DNA of 64,000 nucleotides from Lasiosphaeris hirsuta (GCA_030549175.1 JAUKUA010000003.1:1426001-1490000), one strand, 5' to 3'. Positions 24,668-37,300 are shown, counted from the first letter of the stretch. Numbers and translations are program-made. Notes: generated by a model from the sequence alone, not told the origin.

Positions 24668-25968
24668 GACCGGACTGCGCCAAGGACGAGGAGGCAGCAA
24701 GCCTGCAAGATTCGCTAGAGAAGCGTCTGACTGAGATGGCTTGGATGCGGCGAGTTAGTGTTTGCTTAATGTGTCAAACGTGGGGAATTTTGGGCCCGGG
24801 CCGGGCCGAGCAAGGAGACTGAACCATATCCCAAGCCGAACCTTGTGAAGGGCCGCGGAACACTTGTTTACGACTGGGATTGAATCACCTTGGATTGGGG
24901 CAGGTGAATCTTCGCACTGCCCCGACTATGCGACGAAGAAAAAGAAGACGGAAAAAGAAGTGAGAAAAGAGATGAGATGAATTCTTTTATATTTTGCGCG
25001 CGCTCTGCCTTCCTTTGGAGGGAATGAACTGGAATGGACTGGGTGGAAATAGAGAAACCCAATGCAAACGAAATGATGTTGCCGGGTGTGTTTGTTGATG
25101 GGATGGGATGATGATACCACATTTTGCATGGCATTGCGTGTGTCTTGTCTTCCTCTTTTTTCTACTTCTACTGTCGGAGAAGACTCCTAGTGTCAGGTGC
25201 TGCTGCAATTACTACCACTACATATTTATTATCACAGCTGCGGCTGCTACCTTTCTCATGTGGTTGCTGTGGTTGCTGTGGTTGTCGGGCTGGCTGGGCG
25301 GATGATGACGGACTGGCCGCGTGCTTATTACACTACTATACACGGTTCTTCTTGCTCGGTGTTTCTTTGTGTGTTGACTCGGTGTTTGGGTCTGTTCAGA
25401 GGACACATCTACCTCTCCGTGTCGCTCTTCTCGATGGGAGCGAGAAAAAGTCTCTCAGGTGTTGCATTTCCGGCATGACATAGAGATACAAGGAAGAAAA
25501 GTTGGGTGGTTTGATGTTTGTCAATGAGCTGTCTCCGTTGTGTGAGTGTGTGGGTAAGTCTTACTTTTCCTCACCCCTTCCTCTGGCGAACGGAGTGCCA
25601 GTGGCTCTCGAAGGTATATCCTTCTCCGTGTATCTGGCTGTCCATCTGTATCCCTCCTATCCTATATTGATGGGCGATTGATGGTGGTGCACTTAGAATA
25701 CCCTACGGATGCGCCTCGTTGTTCTGCATGTCCAAAAGCGATCAATGGCTGACCATACATATCCTACGATTACCATCCCCGTTTCTCATCTTCCTCCATC
25801 CTCATCCCGCTTTCATTCATCCTTTCAGCCTCCAAGCCACCCGGGCCTGGCTCAAGCCCCTAAGCAAAAGCCATATCCTACCCACCCACCCACCAAATCC
25901 CCGCACACAAAACACCAAAATGCAAAAGTGAAGCTACCAAGTAGCCTTGGTGAACTTCTGCATTGAGA
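24668..25968. other. 3' flank of the kinase gene, no gene seen
   Basis: This 1.3 kb between the kinase stop and the tRNA includes purine-rich (24930-24990) and pyrimidine-rich (25130-25400, 25770-25870) blocks. The short frames are low-complexity. The kinase 3' untranslated region is probably in the first few hundred bases. Confidence 0.4.
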
Positions 25969-26052
25969 TGGACGAGCTGGGAATTGAACCCAGGACCTTT
26001 CACAGCGTAATTTTGATGCGAAGCGAATGTCATACCTCTAGACCACACGCCC
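25969..26052 (-). tRNA. tRNA-Ala (anticodon CGC) with a 12-nt intron
   Basis: The reverse strand folds as a tRNA. The acceptor 5' strand is GGGCGTG at 26052-26046 and the 3' strand is CTCGTCC plus discriminator A at 25969. The D arm is GGTCTAGAGGTATGACA, and the T arm has stem CTGGG/CCCAG around TTCAATT. The anticodon stem TTCGC pairs with GTGAA (one G-U) and the loop TTCGCAT gives anticodon CGC at 26020-26018. A 12-nt insert (26016-26005) interrupts the loop one base after the anticodon, the usual site of nuclear tRNA introns. The G3-U70 acceptor pair, the main identity element for alanyl-tRNA synthetase, independently supports Ala. There is one acceptor mismatch (U6-U67). No CCA is encoded, as expected. 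It reads GCG codons. Confidence 0.9.
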
Positions 26053-26108
26053 TTGTATTGCTTTTTTATGTAGTGGTGTCACTAAACCCGATCTACGAAT
26101 GTGCCGAG

Positions 26109-26160
26109 GATGGAGTCAAGATGGAGTCAAGATGGAGTCAGGATGGAGTCAGGATGGAGT
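26109..26160. repeat. Tandem array of an 11-bp unit (about 5 copies)
   Basis: The unit GATGGAGTCAA/G repeats almost perfectly five times, 57 bp from the 5' end of the tRNA-Ala gene (upstream in its direction). The copies fall into two types differing by A or G at the last base (two of each, then a partial copy). It could be a minisatellite that varies between strains. Confidence 0.85.
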
Positions 26161-29041
26161 TCTGGCTCCTGCCCGAACTCCTGGCAAGTGCAGCAAGACG
26201 ACAGGGACCAAGCTTCCCGTATGCCTCCCGGCGTATGTGCCCGAAAGTGTATCGCGCCAAGGCCGTTCGCTCCCACACACCTCACAGCACTCCCGAGTCC
26301 ATCATCACTACTACCCTAGCCAAAAGGTTAGTTACACAAAAGAAAGGACTCATCACCACCCCGATCCCCTCGCCTTACTCACCCACCCCCTTACACCTCG
26401 CCAATCACCACAACATGGCCCCGAGACCAGCCCTTTCTTCGCCCGGGTCGGGTTACGAAGAGAAAAAGAGGGCTCACAACCATAACAGCCACGGCTCACT
26501 CACACAAGGATGACGGGTCTGAGTGAGTCCCGGTGAGCGTCTTGTACGCCCACCAACACGGGCCTAGCTACATCATCAACCCGCGCTGCCTTAGTTAGGC
26601 ATATTTCTATTCTACTCGGGACTTCACCTCGGGATGGGGGCTGTTTCGAGAGTTCCGCTCATCCACGCGCCAGGTGAAGGTGGCGCAGATCCGGGTTTTG
26701 TTTGAGCAAAAGAGCTCCAGGTACTTGTGCCGTACCGGTACCAGGTTGTGACAACCGTGAGATTAGGGACGAAACCACTTGGGGGTGGATATGTGGGGTT
26801 GTATGGGGCGAGGGAAAATAGGCAGATGACGGGCACAGAAAGGCAGAGGGGGCCATTCTGAAGACGAGTCCACGCCGCGGGCTCCATCCCGTCCGGTCCG
26901 GCCCGCCGAGGTCTCGACAATGGGCGATGATGGATATGACGTACATGCGGACTCTGGGGCGGCGGCGGCGTAGGTCAGATGTTCAAATCAGGGGTAAGAC
27001 GGCACGACCAGACTAGACTCGAGCAGGTTATGGTGGCTGACCAAGGGGTAAAGGGTTTGCGTATCGGTGAAGCTAGATGGTAGGCAAAGATAACATGTGA
27101 AACAATATAGACGAGTGCGCCTAACCGAATGCCTATTGTAGCGTCCAGCCCCTTTTCGCCTCACCCCTTGAGCTGAAAGGTGCTGAAAGGTGCTGAAAGG
27201 CAGCCGCGGGTCGTAGATTGGCATTGCCCTATCAAGCCCGTTGTCCAAGTAGGAGGTAGTAGAAAACGGAGAGAAGGGCCGAGAGAAACGGTGCCGGGGC
27301 GAGTTCAGCTCTCAGCTTTGCTCTATTGTTGGATTAGGCAGAGCCCAAATGCTACGAGGTCCGAATTCCCCTATGGGTTGCTAATCTTGCAATTATGCGT
27401 CGTCGCACGGCAGGAGGAAGCGAGCATACACCTCCAAGATATATGCCGGAGACAAGTCGTGCTAGACACGCCGTTGGACTCGAAACGGTGTAACAGGACG
27501 GCATCTAGGCCGCTGCCATGAGTTGGCGGTGGGGGCCAGGCGGTTGGATCTAGGAAACTATGGGGTAGACAAGCGACTGGTAAAGTGGTGAAGATTAGAC
27601 GACAGGTTTCGCATAGAAACGGCCTGAATGTGGCTTATCTATCACCTGTTCGGCTGTGGGAGGCTGTGGTGGTGAATGCAGGAGCCGTGCGGGACAATAA
27701 TGGGGGCCAACGGCAGTCTGTCCCGCGTTGATTCACTTGGTTAAGGGCAATCTTGGCAATCTCGGCTCGATCGTGTATCTCAATCGTGCCGCTTCTCTGT
27801 TTCCCATCCAACTTTGGAGTGGCTGTGGATATGCTGAACATGCTCTGGGTAACATGCTCTGGGTAACATGGCCCAAGGATCAGAGTATATGAGGCTCAAC
27901 AGGATCTGTCAATTGCAACACGACTGCACCTGGAATGTGTTTGTGCGATGATGCTATGTCGGTTGCCTGGGGTTTTGTCATACACGATGGGGGCTACGAT
28001 TTTCGGAGGGAAAGTCAGACGGCTCTGGGCAACGTGACGTCGTCTCCTCCGTTGGCTTTGGATTCGTAAGGAGATCAACGCTGGAGGAGGAGTCGGGAGA
28101 CGCGGACATTATGCAACATGAACCTGCCTTGTCATGTTGGTCCTCATCGGATTTCAAGCCTGGAGCTTGCAGAGTCCGCGCGGAACGGGGGTCCCGGGCG
28201 AACTGCCCAGCCGTGATGTGATGTGATGAATGGATCAAAAATAACAATAACACGCAACTCGACACCGGTCAGCAGGACGACTTCGCCCGGATGCACCGGT
28301 TCATTCCGACCCAGGTTCCCATTTGATGCGGAGCAGGTTGGAAAACCTGTTGGTGCAAGAGCATGAAAGAGCAGACTGGGAGTCATCCGAAATCTGAGTA
28401 CGAGTAAAGTGCACGCAGCGTGGGCATGGACTGTCACTGCCTGCGAGAGATGAAGAAGGCAACGCCCGGTAGAGGTGGTGATGGTGGAGGTGGTTGGGAT
28501 GAATGGTGGAGAGCCGTCCAAGGACCAAAAGCATAGGCGATGATGGTTGTCCGCGGAGAGCACTGGGAGGTCATTAGACGCCTGTTGACAATTGAGTCCA
28601 CAGGGCGTGGGGAAACGCTGGCAGGCACTGGCAGGCACCGAAGGCGTGACAGGGGTCAAGGACCTACCTGAGTGATGAGCTTCTGCCTAAAATTCGGTGC
28701 AAGGTGCTGCGGGATTGAACGAACCTTGGACCTTGGGACCTTCATCCACAATGGCCGAGGGCAATTGATGAAATCATTTTGGTCATGTTGCAGCGCTGTT
28801 GCAGTGTTGTTGCAGCAGCGTGAGAATCCGGGTGCTTCAAGGCCCGCCCGGCGACTCCGTCTCGCCCTCGATGCGACGACGTCTCTCGATTCGCCGGGCG
28901 CAAAACAGCTGGCGGCAATTGGCCAGATTGACTAAGCGGATGACGGGAGGTGAGTTGCTCGACGGTGAGAAACATACAGTCAGTCAGCCATGGTGAGGCG
29001 GTGCTGGCAGGGGTTCCAGTTGCGGCGCCCCAGTTGTTTGC

Positions 29042-29043
<2 letters not shown>

Positions 29044-29074
<31 letters not shown>
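29044..29074. repeat. (GT)n microsatellite, about 15 units
   Basis: An uninterrupted GT dinucleotide run in the gene-poor region, with a short ACACAC tract about 45 bp further on. It should be polymorphic. Confidence 0.9.
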
Positions 29075-29075
<1 letters not shown>

Positions 29076-32000
29076 TCGAGGTAGTCGGGTGGTTGCAAAC
29101 CGATCAACGGGATCAAGACACCACACACACAGAGTGACTGCCGCTGCAACTGCGAGACATGCAGACAATGGGGGAATACCTGGGATCCCAAGCGATTGGC
29201 CCGCGCCCGAGACATTGCGATACTGGCTTCCCGCGATCCCCCCCGCAACTCGTAGTCCTTGCAGTAGCAGTGAACGCAGGAGCACCAAGATGGAGCCGTC
29301 CAGTCGTCGAGTCACCCAGGGCAGACGGCCAGGTTAAGGAAGAGATCCAGTGAGATGTGGTGAGTGTAGAAGCAGAAGTTGCGGATACTCAAGACGTAAG
29401 ACAAGACGCAGCAGTGGAGTCGGCAAGCAGCAAGCAAGGTCAGGTGGGGTATATGGGAGCTAGGTATTCCCCCAAGAAAGGAGCCACTGCCCGTCTTATT
29501 GCACAGCACGCAGCACCTGAGGTCACACCAGGTCCTGCCTGCAGGCATCTGCGAACATGGACAACATCCGGAGGGGGCCTATTAGGGTGTTCTCGGTGAA
29601 CAATGCAGCGAGTCGTCACCTGTTTGGTCTTTTTCTGGCTTTCCAGGCTCTCCCTTTCAGGTCCCTATGCAAGACAGGCCCTGAGCTGATTCTTCAATGG
29701 GTCCTCGGCTTTGGTGACGTCCCTTGGTAGCGGCCCTACGAGGACCCTTCGTTGCGATCAGCGGGTGTATACTAGTGGGACATTTGGGGGCGCCAAGGTG
29801 TTCAATATCGAACTCCTCGAGCCGACCAACGGAGCCGGGACCTTGAGGCCGCCGCGGCGGCCGGCCAGATATGCGGATTACTGCCGAATGCCTGGGATTT
29901 TGGCATTCACCGATGATACTAACGCCGTAATTCATAGGCGTGCCTGGCGGGCGCTCTTGGTGGATGCGTGACGCTGAGTGGACGGTCGTGGACGGTCGCC
30001 GCAAGCCCGCCTCTGCAGACACGTGCAGTTCTTTTGCAAAGTTGACGGAACCACTGCATTTGGATGCTGTGTGACCCTGTTGATGACTCCCCCTAGTCTT
30101 GGGTGGTTTTTGGTTCTGGCGTAGGACCGGCTAGCCTTACGTCCCGCGTTTCTGGAACTCGTGTCTCCTAACTGAGGTCTCCGTCCTCTGGCGTCTGAGA
30201 TCGGAGACTTGTGCATAACACTTCCTCCCCCGCGCGGTCGGCCTGGTCCAATTGCAGTTCCGGGGCGTGCTCAACAACGGAAATATCGCCGAACGGCGTC
30301 CGCTGCGGCGCCCAAGCGCGGCCGTCCAACTGCGATGACCGCAAATGGACGTTCCCAAGCCTGGGGCTGAACCGCAGCATGGATAGGAGTGCATATAGGC
30401 AAGGATACAATTCAAGAGCCATTCCTTGTGCTAGCGGCGCCAATCTGCCCAGCCCAGCAGCCGCGGCTACCAGATCTTGCCCAAATATCCAAATCCATCT
30501 GGCCGCTCGACAGGCGTGGCATGGCTACATTGTGTGCAGTACAACTACACTACTCGTGGAGCCGAGTGGAATAGAGGGCCATTCCCAGGCCAAAGGTTGA
30601 GGAGGGCAGCCACTGGCGATCATGGTCTCACCCTGCTGCATTTCTGATTTGGCCAAAATGCACTGGCCACCATTGGGCGGGATGCGAGAATGGGCCATGT
30701 CATTGCGACCGTTGTGTCATTGCCATGCTTTCTTCCAACGTCAAGGACGCCCTTGCTCGTAGTGTCGTCTCCAATACTACAAGATAATTGCATTAGATGT
30801 TGCATTAGGTCAAGGCCCAATTCCTATTCTTCATGGGGCCCATGAGGTCTCTATCAGATCCGAGGCGATTCGAACAATGACTGCAAGGATGCCGAGGATG
30901 ACGAGGGTGCCGAGGATATCGGGCTAGATCCCCTCCCAGATCCTCTCGTTGTTGACACCTCCACGATCGTGTGGTACGTGCGGACCGTTTTTCGATGGCT
31001 GGGATGGCTTTCTACTGGCCCGAATTGCTTGGTTCCAGTGGGAAAAGATGGTGTGCCGTAATGCGCCCAATGAAGGGATCAATACGGCCCATCAATCGAC
31101 CTGGGACATGGCCGCCGCCGGTCGGCTCCTTGCTCCTCCGGCACAGCCTTGCCCCACCTCTCCCTCCACCTATGGTCAGCGGGCAGAGGCCGCCGCCGCA
31201 AGGACCCGTGAGGGCTTCTGTCCAGGTGGTGGCTGGCCTTGCGCCAATTGGTCCACGACACCCAATCAGCAGGAAGGTAGCCTTGCCGTTGGACTTACTT
31301 GCCAGCCGTTTTGATCGTCCCCCGTTTCGATTGTTCTTTTGTTTTCCCGTGTTTCGTTTCGTACCCGTACCTTTGGTTTCACTGCCATGTCCACCCTCTC
31401 GTCAGATGGGCGTCCCGGCAATCGTGAGGCCATGACCCGTTCCCGAAGTTGAATTCGCCACCATCCCTGTTACACCGCGGCTACATTGTCTATCAACTTT
31501 GATCAACCATGAATAGACAAATCTATCGATTGTGTTGAACGGTGCCTGTCTCGATGCGACCCCCGTGATTTGTCTGGCGTTCGGGCAGCCAGCCACGGGA
31601 ATGGGGCTCTGTTCAAAAGCTGCATCATAGCAGATAAGCCGTGGAAGGGCTGGACTGAGGAATCCGAAAATGGAAGTTGGTCCATGACATGGCACATCAC
31701 GTCAGTCCGGCCATCCCTCTTCCAGTCCGCGGAAGGGAAGGGAAGGGCCGCCGTCAGCAAACCATGGCAGGACCTAGTGGCAGCAAGAACACGGAGCAAT
31801 TCCAGATGTCGCCAAGCACTCAACGGCCAAACTCGAAGCGCGACCGGATGCCTCGCTCGCACGCCAGTGTCAGGGCCTCCAAAACGCCGGCCGCCTGTAT
31901 GATTTCCCCGCGTCATACTGTTCAGGCAGACATCCCGTTCGGGGCCAAGGGGAGGGTGCACCATAAGTCAACGTCCTATCAGACCAGACGCAAATGCGCA

Positions 32001-34110
32001 ACCCACACCCGTCCCAACCACACAGAAGCAAAGGAAGCTCTCCCTGCCTGCTCCTGCCTTAGGTCCACGACTACTAGCCCATCTAGCCTATCCGTGCCTA
32101 TGAGGTACATACATACACTATAGGTGGGGCCAGGTTGTGCAGTCTCGTGCCATCCCACGCGCGCCCGAGTAAGTGCCTCCCGACATCCCTCGGAAAGTGC
32201 GTAGGGAGGTTGCTTAGGCAGGAAGCGATGGATCATCAATTGCTCAATAGATATCTCAGCCAGGCGCTGGGTCGCTGCAATGCAACGCTTTGTTTAGCAA
32301 CTCGGGCCCCAGTCGTCGTGTCAAAAACTGTGGGTGGTACGTGTCTAGAAGCTCTCTGTGGCACATGAGATGGCTTCGATTGTGCACTCTGTTACAGCAG
32401 GCTTACCCGAGGGAGGGACACCAGCACCTGCTTGTGGTCGCAGTGGTTGCAGCCAGGTGGGCAGACGGGACCCAGGATCTCACGACAGATCGGCTCGACA
32501 CCTCCTGCATCACCTGCCAGCCCTACCGTCCTGCAGCTCATTTCGAGCACACCACACAATGCCCAAACTGCCCAACGAGCATGCGACTTTTTCCCCTTGA
32601 CGTCAGCCTCTGGCCAATTCTGGAACGATGATGGGCCACACGGAGCATTTCAGGCCAATTCCAGCACAATGCCTGCGAGTGCCTGTGGTTAGCCTATAGT
32701 CCGTACTGCGGTGGGTAGGTAGTTAGTCGCCGCCCACTGTCCCACCGTTTCTACCTCATCCCACCTTTACCGCGTTGGGGTTAGCTGGGCTCACCCGCAG
32801 CGCCGTTTCTCTCTTTTCTTTTTTGGCGTCTGGCGTTTGGCTGTTTTCCCGTGCGCCGTGCGCCGTGCGCCATCGCCCAGTTCCACCTCTTCCATTGTGG
32901 TTCGGCGTCTGGCGTCTGTTTTTCTCGTCTCTGCCTCTCTGCCTCTTTTCCTTCTCGCGCTTGCGCAGCGCAGCCCTCCTGCACCTGGCTGTTTGTTGGA
33001 ATGGATGGACCCAAACCCCTGTCGGCTAGCCAAGGAATCGGTCCAGTTCCCACCCGGCTGCCGGCCTTTGCCCTCTTTCTGCTTGGTCGCTTGTAAGTTC
33101 CCTAGGTCTGAGGTCTTGTCACTTGTTCGCAGCGTCGTCGCGCGCATCTCTGCCCGTGGCACCTTTCCCCCCTGCAATCTGCAACCTGCACCTGCGACCT
33201 GCGACTCCCGTCTCGCAGTTCCTGACTTGGCTCTTGGAGTCACCTCCCACCCCGACCGACTGCGCCCTTCTTTACATCCCAAAGTATCCCACACGGCCAG
33301 TCCCAAACAAAGCACAAAGCACGTACCACTGCGTACCGCTCGCTGCCCGGCCCTCAGGCCCTGCGCCCTCTCCCAGATGCACCGTCCGCAACGTTCTGCA
33401 TTAGTGTGCCGACCCGGATGGAGCATGGAGCCAGCCTTAGTCACTCTAGGTCACTCAGTCGCCGTGAGACTTGCTGCTGCCTCGCGCCTCAAGGACTCGC
33501 AGCCAGTGCCAGCCAGTCCAAGCCAGTCCAAGCCCGTCCTGCCCCAGACGGACCCAGACGGACGACGGATACGTCCTGGCCAGGCTACCAGGTCTATAAG
33601 GCTGCCACGATGCCCTCCCCTTCTGGTTCGCAAATACACTTATGAGTCGATACACATCCCATTGCATGACCGGTCTTTGCCTAATTACTCATATTCCATC
33701 TCTTCAAGTCGTTTCCGCAGTTTTCCCTAGTCTGCATTTCCTTGGGTCTACTCTCCCCTCCCCCCCCCCCCCCCTGCATTGCTCATATTTATTCATACAT
33801 CTCTTGTGCACGTCCATCTGCACTCTCGACGTTCATCATCACAACTACAACTACTACTTCTTATCTGAGCATCCATACACCCCGGCCACACACCAAGAGG
33901 GCCATACAGGGCTACCATCCGGCGAGGTAGTCATCGCCGCCTCCCACCACATCACCAGAGTCAACGATCCATACCGCCCACCCCAGCTACTCCTCTCCTT
34001 GTTAGGAGCACGCCAACATCCCGCCCCAGCACCTACCAGGTCCGTCACGGGGGCCAGGACGTCACGACCTGAAAGGACAGGCACCCAGAGCTTAGGAGTC
34101 AGTCGGCACC

Positions 34111-34380
34111 ATGTGTTATCAACTGGTTGAGCTGTACTCGGCGTGCAGGTGCCTCTACTACCAGCACGCCATCGATAGGTGCGCGGCGTACGGAAGGGTA
34201 GGCCATAGCATCACTCGCAAAACGATATTGGTCGGATACGCCTGCAGCGAGCACTCTTCACATCGCCCCTCAAGCTACGGATATGACTATGGCTCCAGTA
34301 GCAGCAGCCAGCCCCAGTACTCGGACTCGGGCTACCAGTCCAGCCGGTCCCACCACAAGAGCTCACGACACCATCGGTGA
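34111..34380 (+). CDS. Small conserved Cys/His protein
   Basis: A single-exon frame of 89 residues. The N-terminal half has a strict Cys/His pattern: Cys2, Cys12, Cys14, His19, Cys24, His32, Cys45, His48, with the blocks MCYQLVELYSACRCLYYQH and VGYACSEH. From memory, this looks like a family of short ascomycete proteins of unknown function that start MCYQLVE. The C-terminal 40 residues are Ser/Tyr/His-rich and low-complexity. The Cys/His spacing suggests one or two bound zinc ions, but this is inference. The start context is CACCATGTG, a strong fungal start. A long leader with pyrimidine tracts and a C-run precedes it. It stands alone between two large gene-free stretches. No function can be named. 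Confidence 0.75.
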   Translation: MCYQLVELYSACRCLYYQHAIDRCAAYGRVGHSITRKTILVGYACSEHSSHRPSSYGYDYGSSSSSQPQYSDSGYQSSRSHHKSSRHHR

Positions 34381-37300
34381 AACGTGCTGTCTTCGTCGAT
34401 GGGATGTTGCTGTTTGTTGTATTCGCCGCCGCTCCGGCGCTTTGACTTTGGGGGTTGGGTCAATTATCTCTACTCCTTTCGGCCGAGGACTTTGTCTCTC
34501 GCCCGAACACCGTCCCAGCTCTCATTCCTCTTTGTGGGCCATGACCGGTTGATCTCGTCATCAGCACCTCCCGACATCAGGTGACCAAAGGCTTCAAGGC
34601 CTGGCGCAAATTGGCCTATATTTGTTCTTGACGGACGGTACTTCGCAACCCGAAACCAGCAGATCTATCCTCGAAGGCGATGAATGAGACGACGGGAGTG
34701 CCCCGCGAGGTGGGGCAAGTTCAGCATGGCCAACTACAGCAACAAGTCAGTGTCTTCGCTTCGTCAATGGCCGGAGGCAGCACTTTCTGGATTCCGCTTT
34801 CGATATCCGCGATGGACTTTGGATCTTACAACAAGGACCCACCAGCCTTATTCCAGCGGTTCTATTTCTCTTACGACACGATTTGGGTTTCATGGCCATT
34901 TTTGGGAGCATAGCATTGGCACGGGGAATTTTTGCATCGGGACTGGGCATGGCACGTACTGTACAACACCATTTTCCCCACTTCGACACCTCATCGCAAC
35001 CCGACTTGTGGTTGATGTGTTTTTTTTTATTCTTCCTTTTTTCCGACCACCTCTATTATTGGGACATCATTAGGGTTTTGGGACAACATCTTGCATATAG
35101 GGCACGATACCAGGCGTTTTTGGGTAATAGGAAACTCACCAGGCAACTGGGACTTTTGGCAGTGAGCGGTTTCTGAGGGTTCACATTGGGCAGCCTAGTG
35201 GGCGCCCCTTGTTTCGATTCGTTGTCTGGTTACACTACTTCAATTTTGATTTCGCGTTCTTATCAAGTTTACATGTTTCATTATCTTTTTTATTATCGTT
35301 ATCAGAGTGTCTCATACCTTTCAATCTCTTGTCACTATGAAATGCTGATGCATGTACGCTTGACGACAGCATTTTCACGTCGGACTTTTCATCACTGCGC
35401 TGAGCGCAGTGATGGATGCCCTCGGGCTCCGCCCCTGACGAGCAACGAGGAGGGTTGTCTCTCAACCTCTATCGATATCAACGTTTACAATCATTTTTTT
35501 TTTTATCATCTCGATCCCCAGCCAGGCTGGCAGTGTGCTGTCCAACCCTTTGAGAGGCGGGATCCCAAGAGGGGGCAAATGCGGTGGCTGATTACTGGAA
35601 CGGGGATCAAGTTACTCAGATGAGAAAAGCGTCTTTTCGCAACGAAACGCAAATACCTCAGTTAGGAAACCAGTCATGGCACGATGACGGAAATGAGACA
35701 CGGAATTGAAGAAAGATAGACCCAACGCTGAAAATACCGTGGTGTTCGAAAGATGATTCCATTCTGGTGTTAGTGTTTTGGCTTTTTTGGATGCGTGAGT
35801 ACGTATGTGTCCAGGGGTCGTTCCGCCGAGAGGGGTGGTTCCAGTTCGCCTCAAGCCTCTTTGTGAATAGCAATGGCATAAGCAGCGCCGATTGGTCGTG
35901 CCTGGATGTGAGCCCCTGCTGGGTCTCCCCAGGCCCAAGGCAGAGAGCGAGCGGGCAGGTCAGAGACGGGCCAACGGGTGCGAGTGTTGTGAGTTAAAAA
36001 TGGGGGCCAAAGCCTTGCGCTAGCCTCGCCCTTGTCAGCACCTTAATACCGACGGTCGACGGCCGAGAGAGGGAGAGAGAGAGGCGGTCCCGTCGTGCCA
36101 GCTTTGACAGCCTCACTGGTAACGCGACCAATCACCGCGGCCAGGGACCTGGGTAAGACCCCTGAACGGATGCGAAGAGGGTAAAAATAGAAAGATTTTG
36201 CTGTGCAGAGAAGCCATGTGGCGGTAAGTACAGGGGTATTTTACCCAGAAAGACATGGGTTAGTGGGGTGGTACGGAGGGAGGAGGCCGCTTAGAACCCT
36301 CCTCTCCTCCGTTCGCGGGGTCTTGGCTTATTCGCTCACCCCCGAAAGACCCGGACTTGGACTTTCAATTGAATTCCTAATCCCATATCTACAGTCTGGA
36401 CTTATCTGCAGGGGGGATGCTGCAGAGTGCCGCAACCACTACGAATTGGCGGCAGTTTTTGACGGGGCCGCTCCACGTCGCACATACACCATCAGCACCC
36501 ACTTCAGAAAGCGAAGTGAGTAAGTCACAGTTGTGATTGAAGGGAAGAGAGGGGGTGGGGTCCAAAAATACACCGGACGACTGCGAACGTTGGCGCGTAG
36601 CAATTAGTCCTGTTTTAGTGTCGTTCGTTTTGGAGTCTCGGTGAAATACTATTTTGTATATTCGTATTGTTGGGTGGTTTTGTGTCACAATGGGCGGGGG
36701 AGGTTGTCGGGAATAGTGCTTGTCGAGGTTCTGTTAAGCATGCTGCCAGTGCCCGCCGGCCTAGGCAGGCGGGTTAGTTGGGTTGGGACTTGGGATGTGA
36801 TAGATGACGACGGCTATTAGGCAGGCAACGTTTTGCACCTAGCATACTGCTGTTAGTTGACAATCTGCTGCGGAACCCCCGTAAGAACTCCGGGGCGGAA
36901 GCCGCGGAACCGGCGGAACAAGGCAAGCCATTCGGCAAGCAGCGATGTTTCGGTTATGGCTTCTTGCGGGCTCCGCCTGGTTGGTGATAAGGACAACGGC
37001 ATTGTGATATCGGCTGCGGCCTGCGGCGAGGGAACAACGAGCAGCACGCTTGGGGCCGTTTTTCTTTCAGCTTGCCCACTATGCCTCCTTCGCCATGGCA
37101 TCGCATCTCTCCATCCCGACCCTCCCGTCCCTCCCTTTCTCCGCACCACTAACGGGACGCGATAGTGTTTGGCAAGAAGCGCCACGGCCATCTTCATCCA
37201 CATTCGCATCCGCATCCACGGGGTGTAGCGGTGGGTGCAGATGCAGCACAGATGATGCGCATCGCTGGTGTGGCGTGGCGCTGCTACTCGGCGGCGTAGT

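Larger units (their letters stand above)
26053..34110. other. 8-kb gene-poor region, no gene seen
   Basis: Many short frames occur on both strands, but none has recognisable domains, splice continuity or consistent amino-acid character. Simple repeats are scattered here: the 11-bp array at 26109, a 10-bp triplication (GCTGAAAGGT) at about 27172-27200, a 17-bp duplication (ACATGCTCTGGGTA core) near 27838-27870, and a GT run at 29044. The last 400 bases (33700-34110), pyrimidine-rich and with a C-run near 33761, probably form the leader of the small gene at 34111. Base composition is not AT-rich, so this does not look like a RIP-degraded transposon bed. Confidence 0.4.

Noticed and set aside
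32791..33730. Long overlapping frames on both strands (up to 297 codons forward)
   Set aside because: Both strands are equally open because the region is stop-poor and compositionally biased. The products are Ser/Pro/Arg low-complexity without motifs.
36853..37215. Reverse frame of 120 codons
   Set aside because: No recognisable domain, starts in a short CAT/GCAT repeat that produces a Met/Arg run, and has no supporting splice or homology signal.
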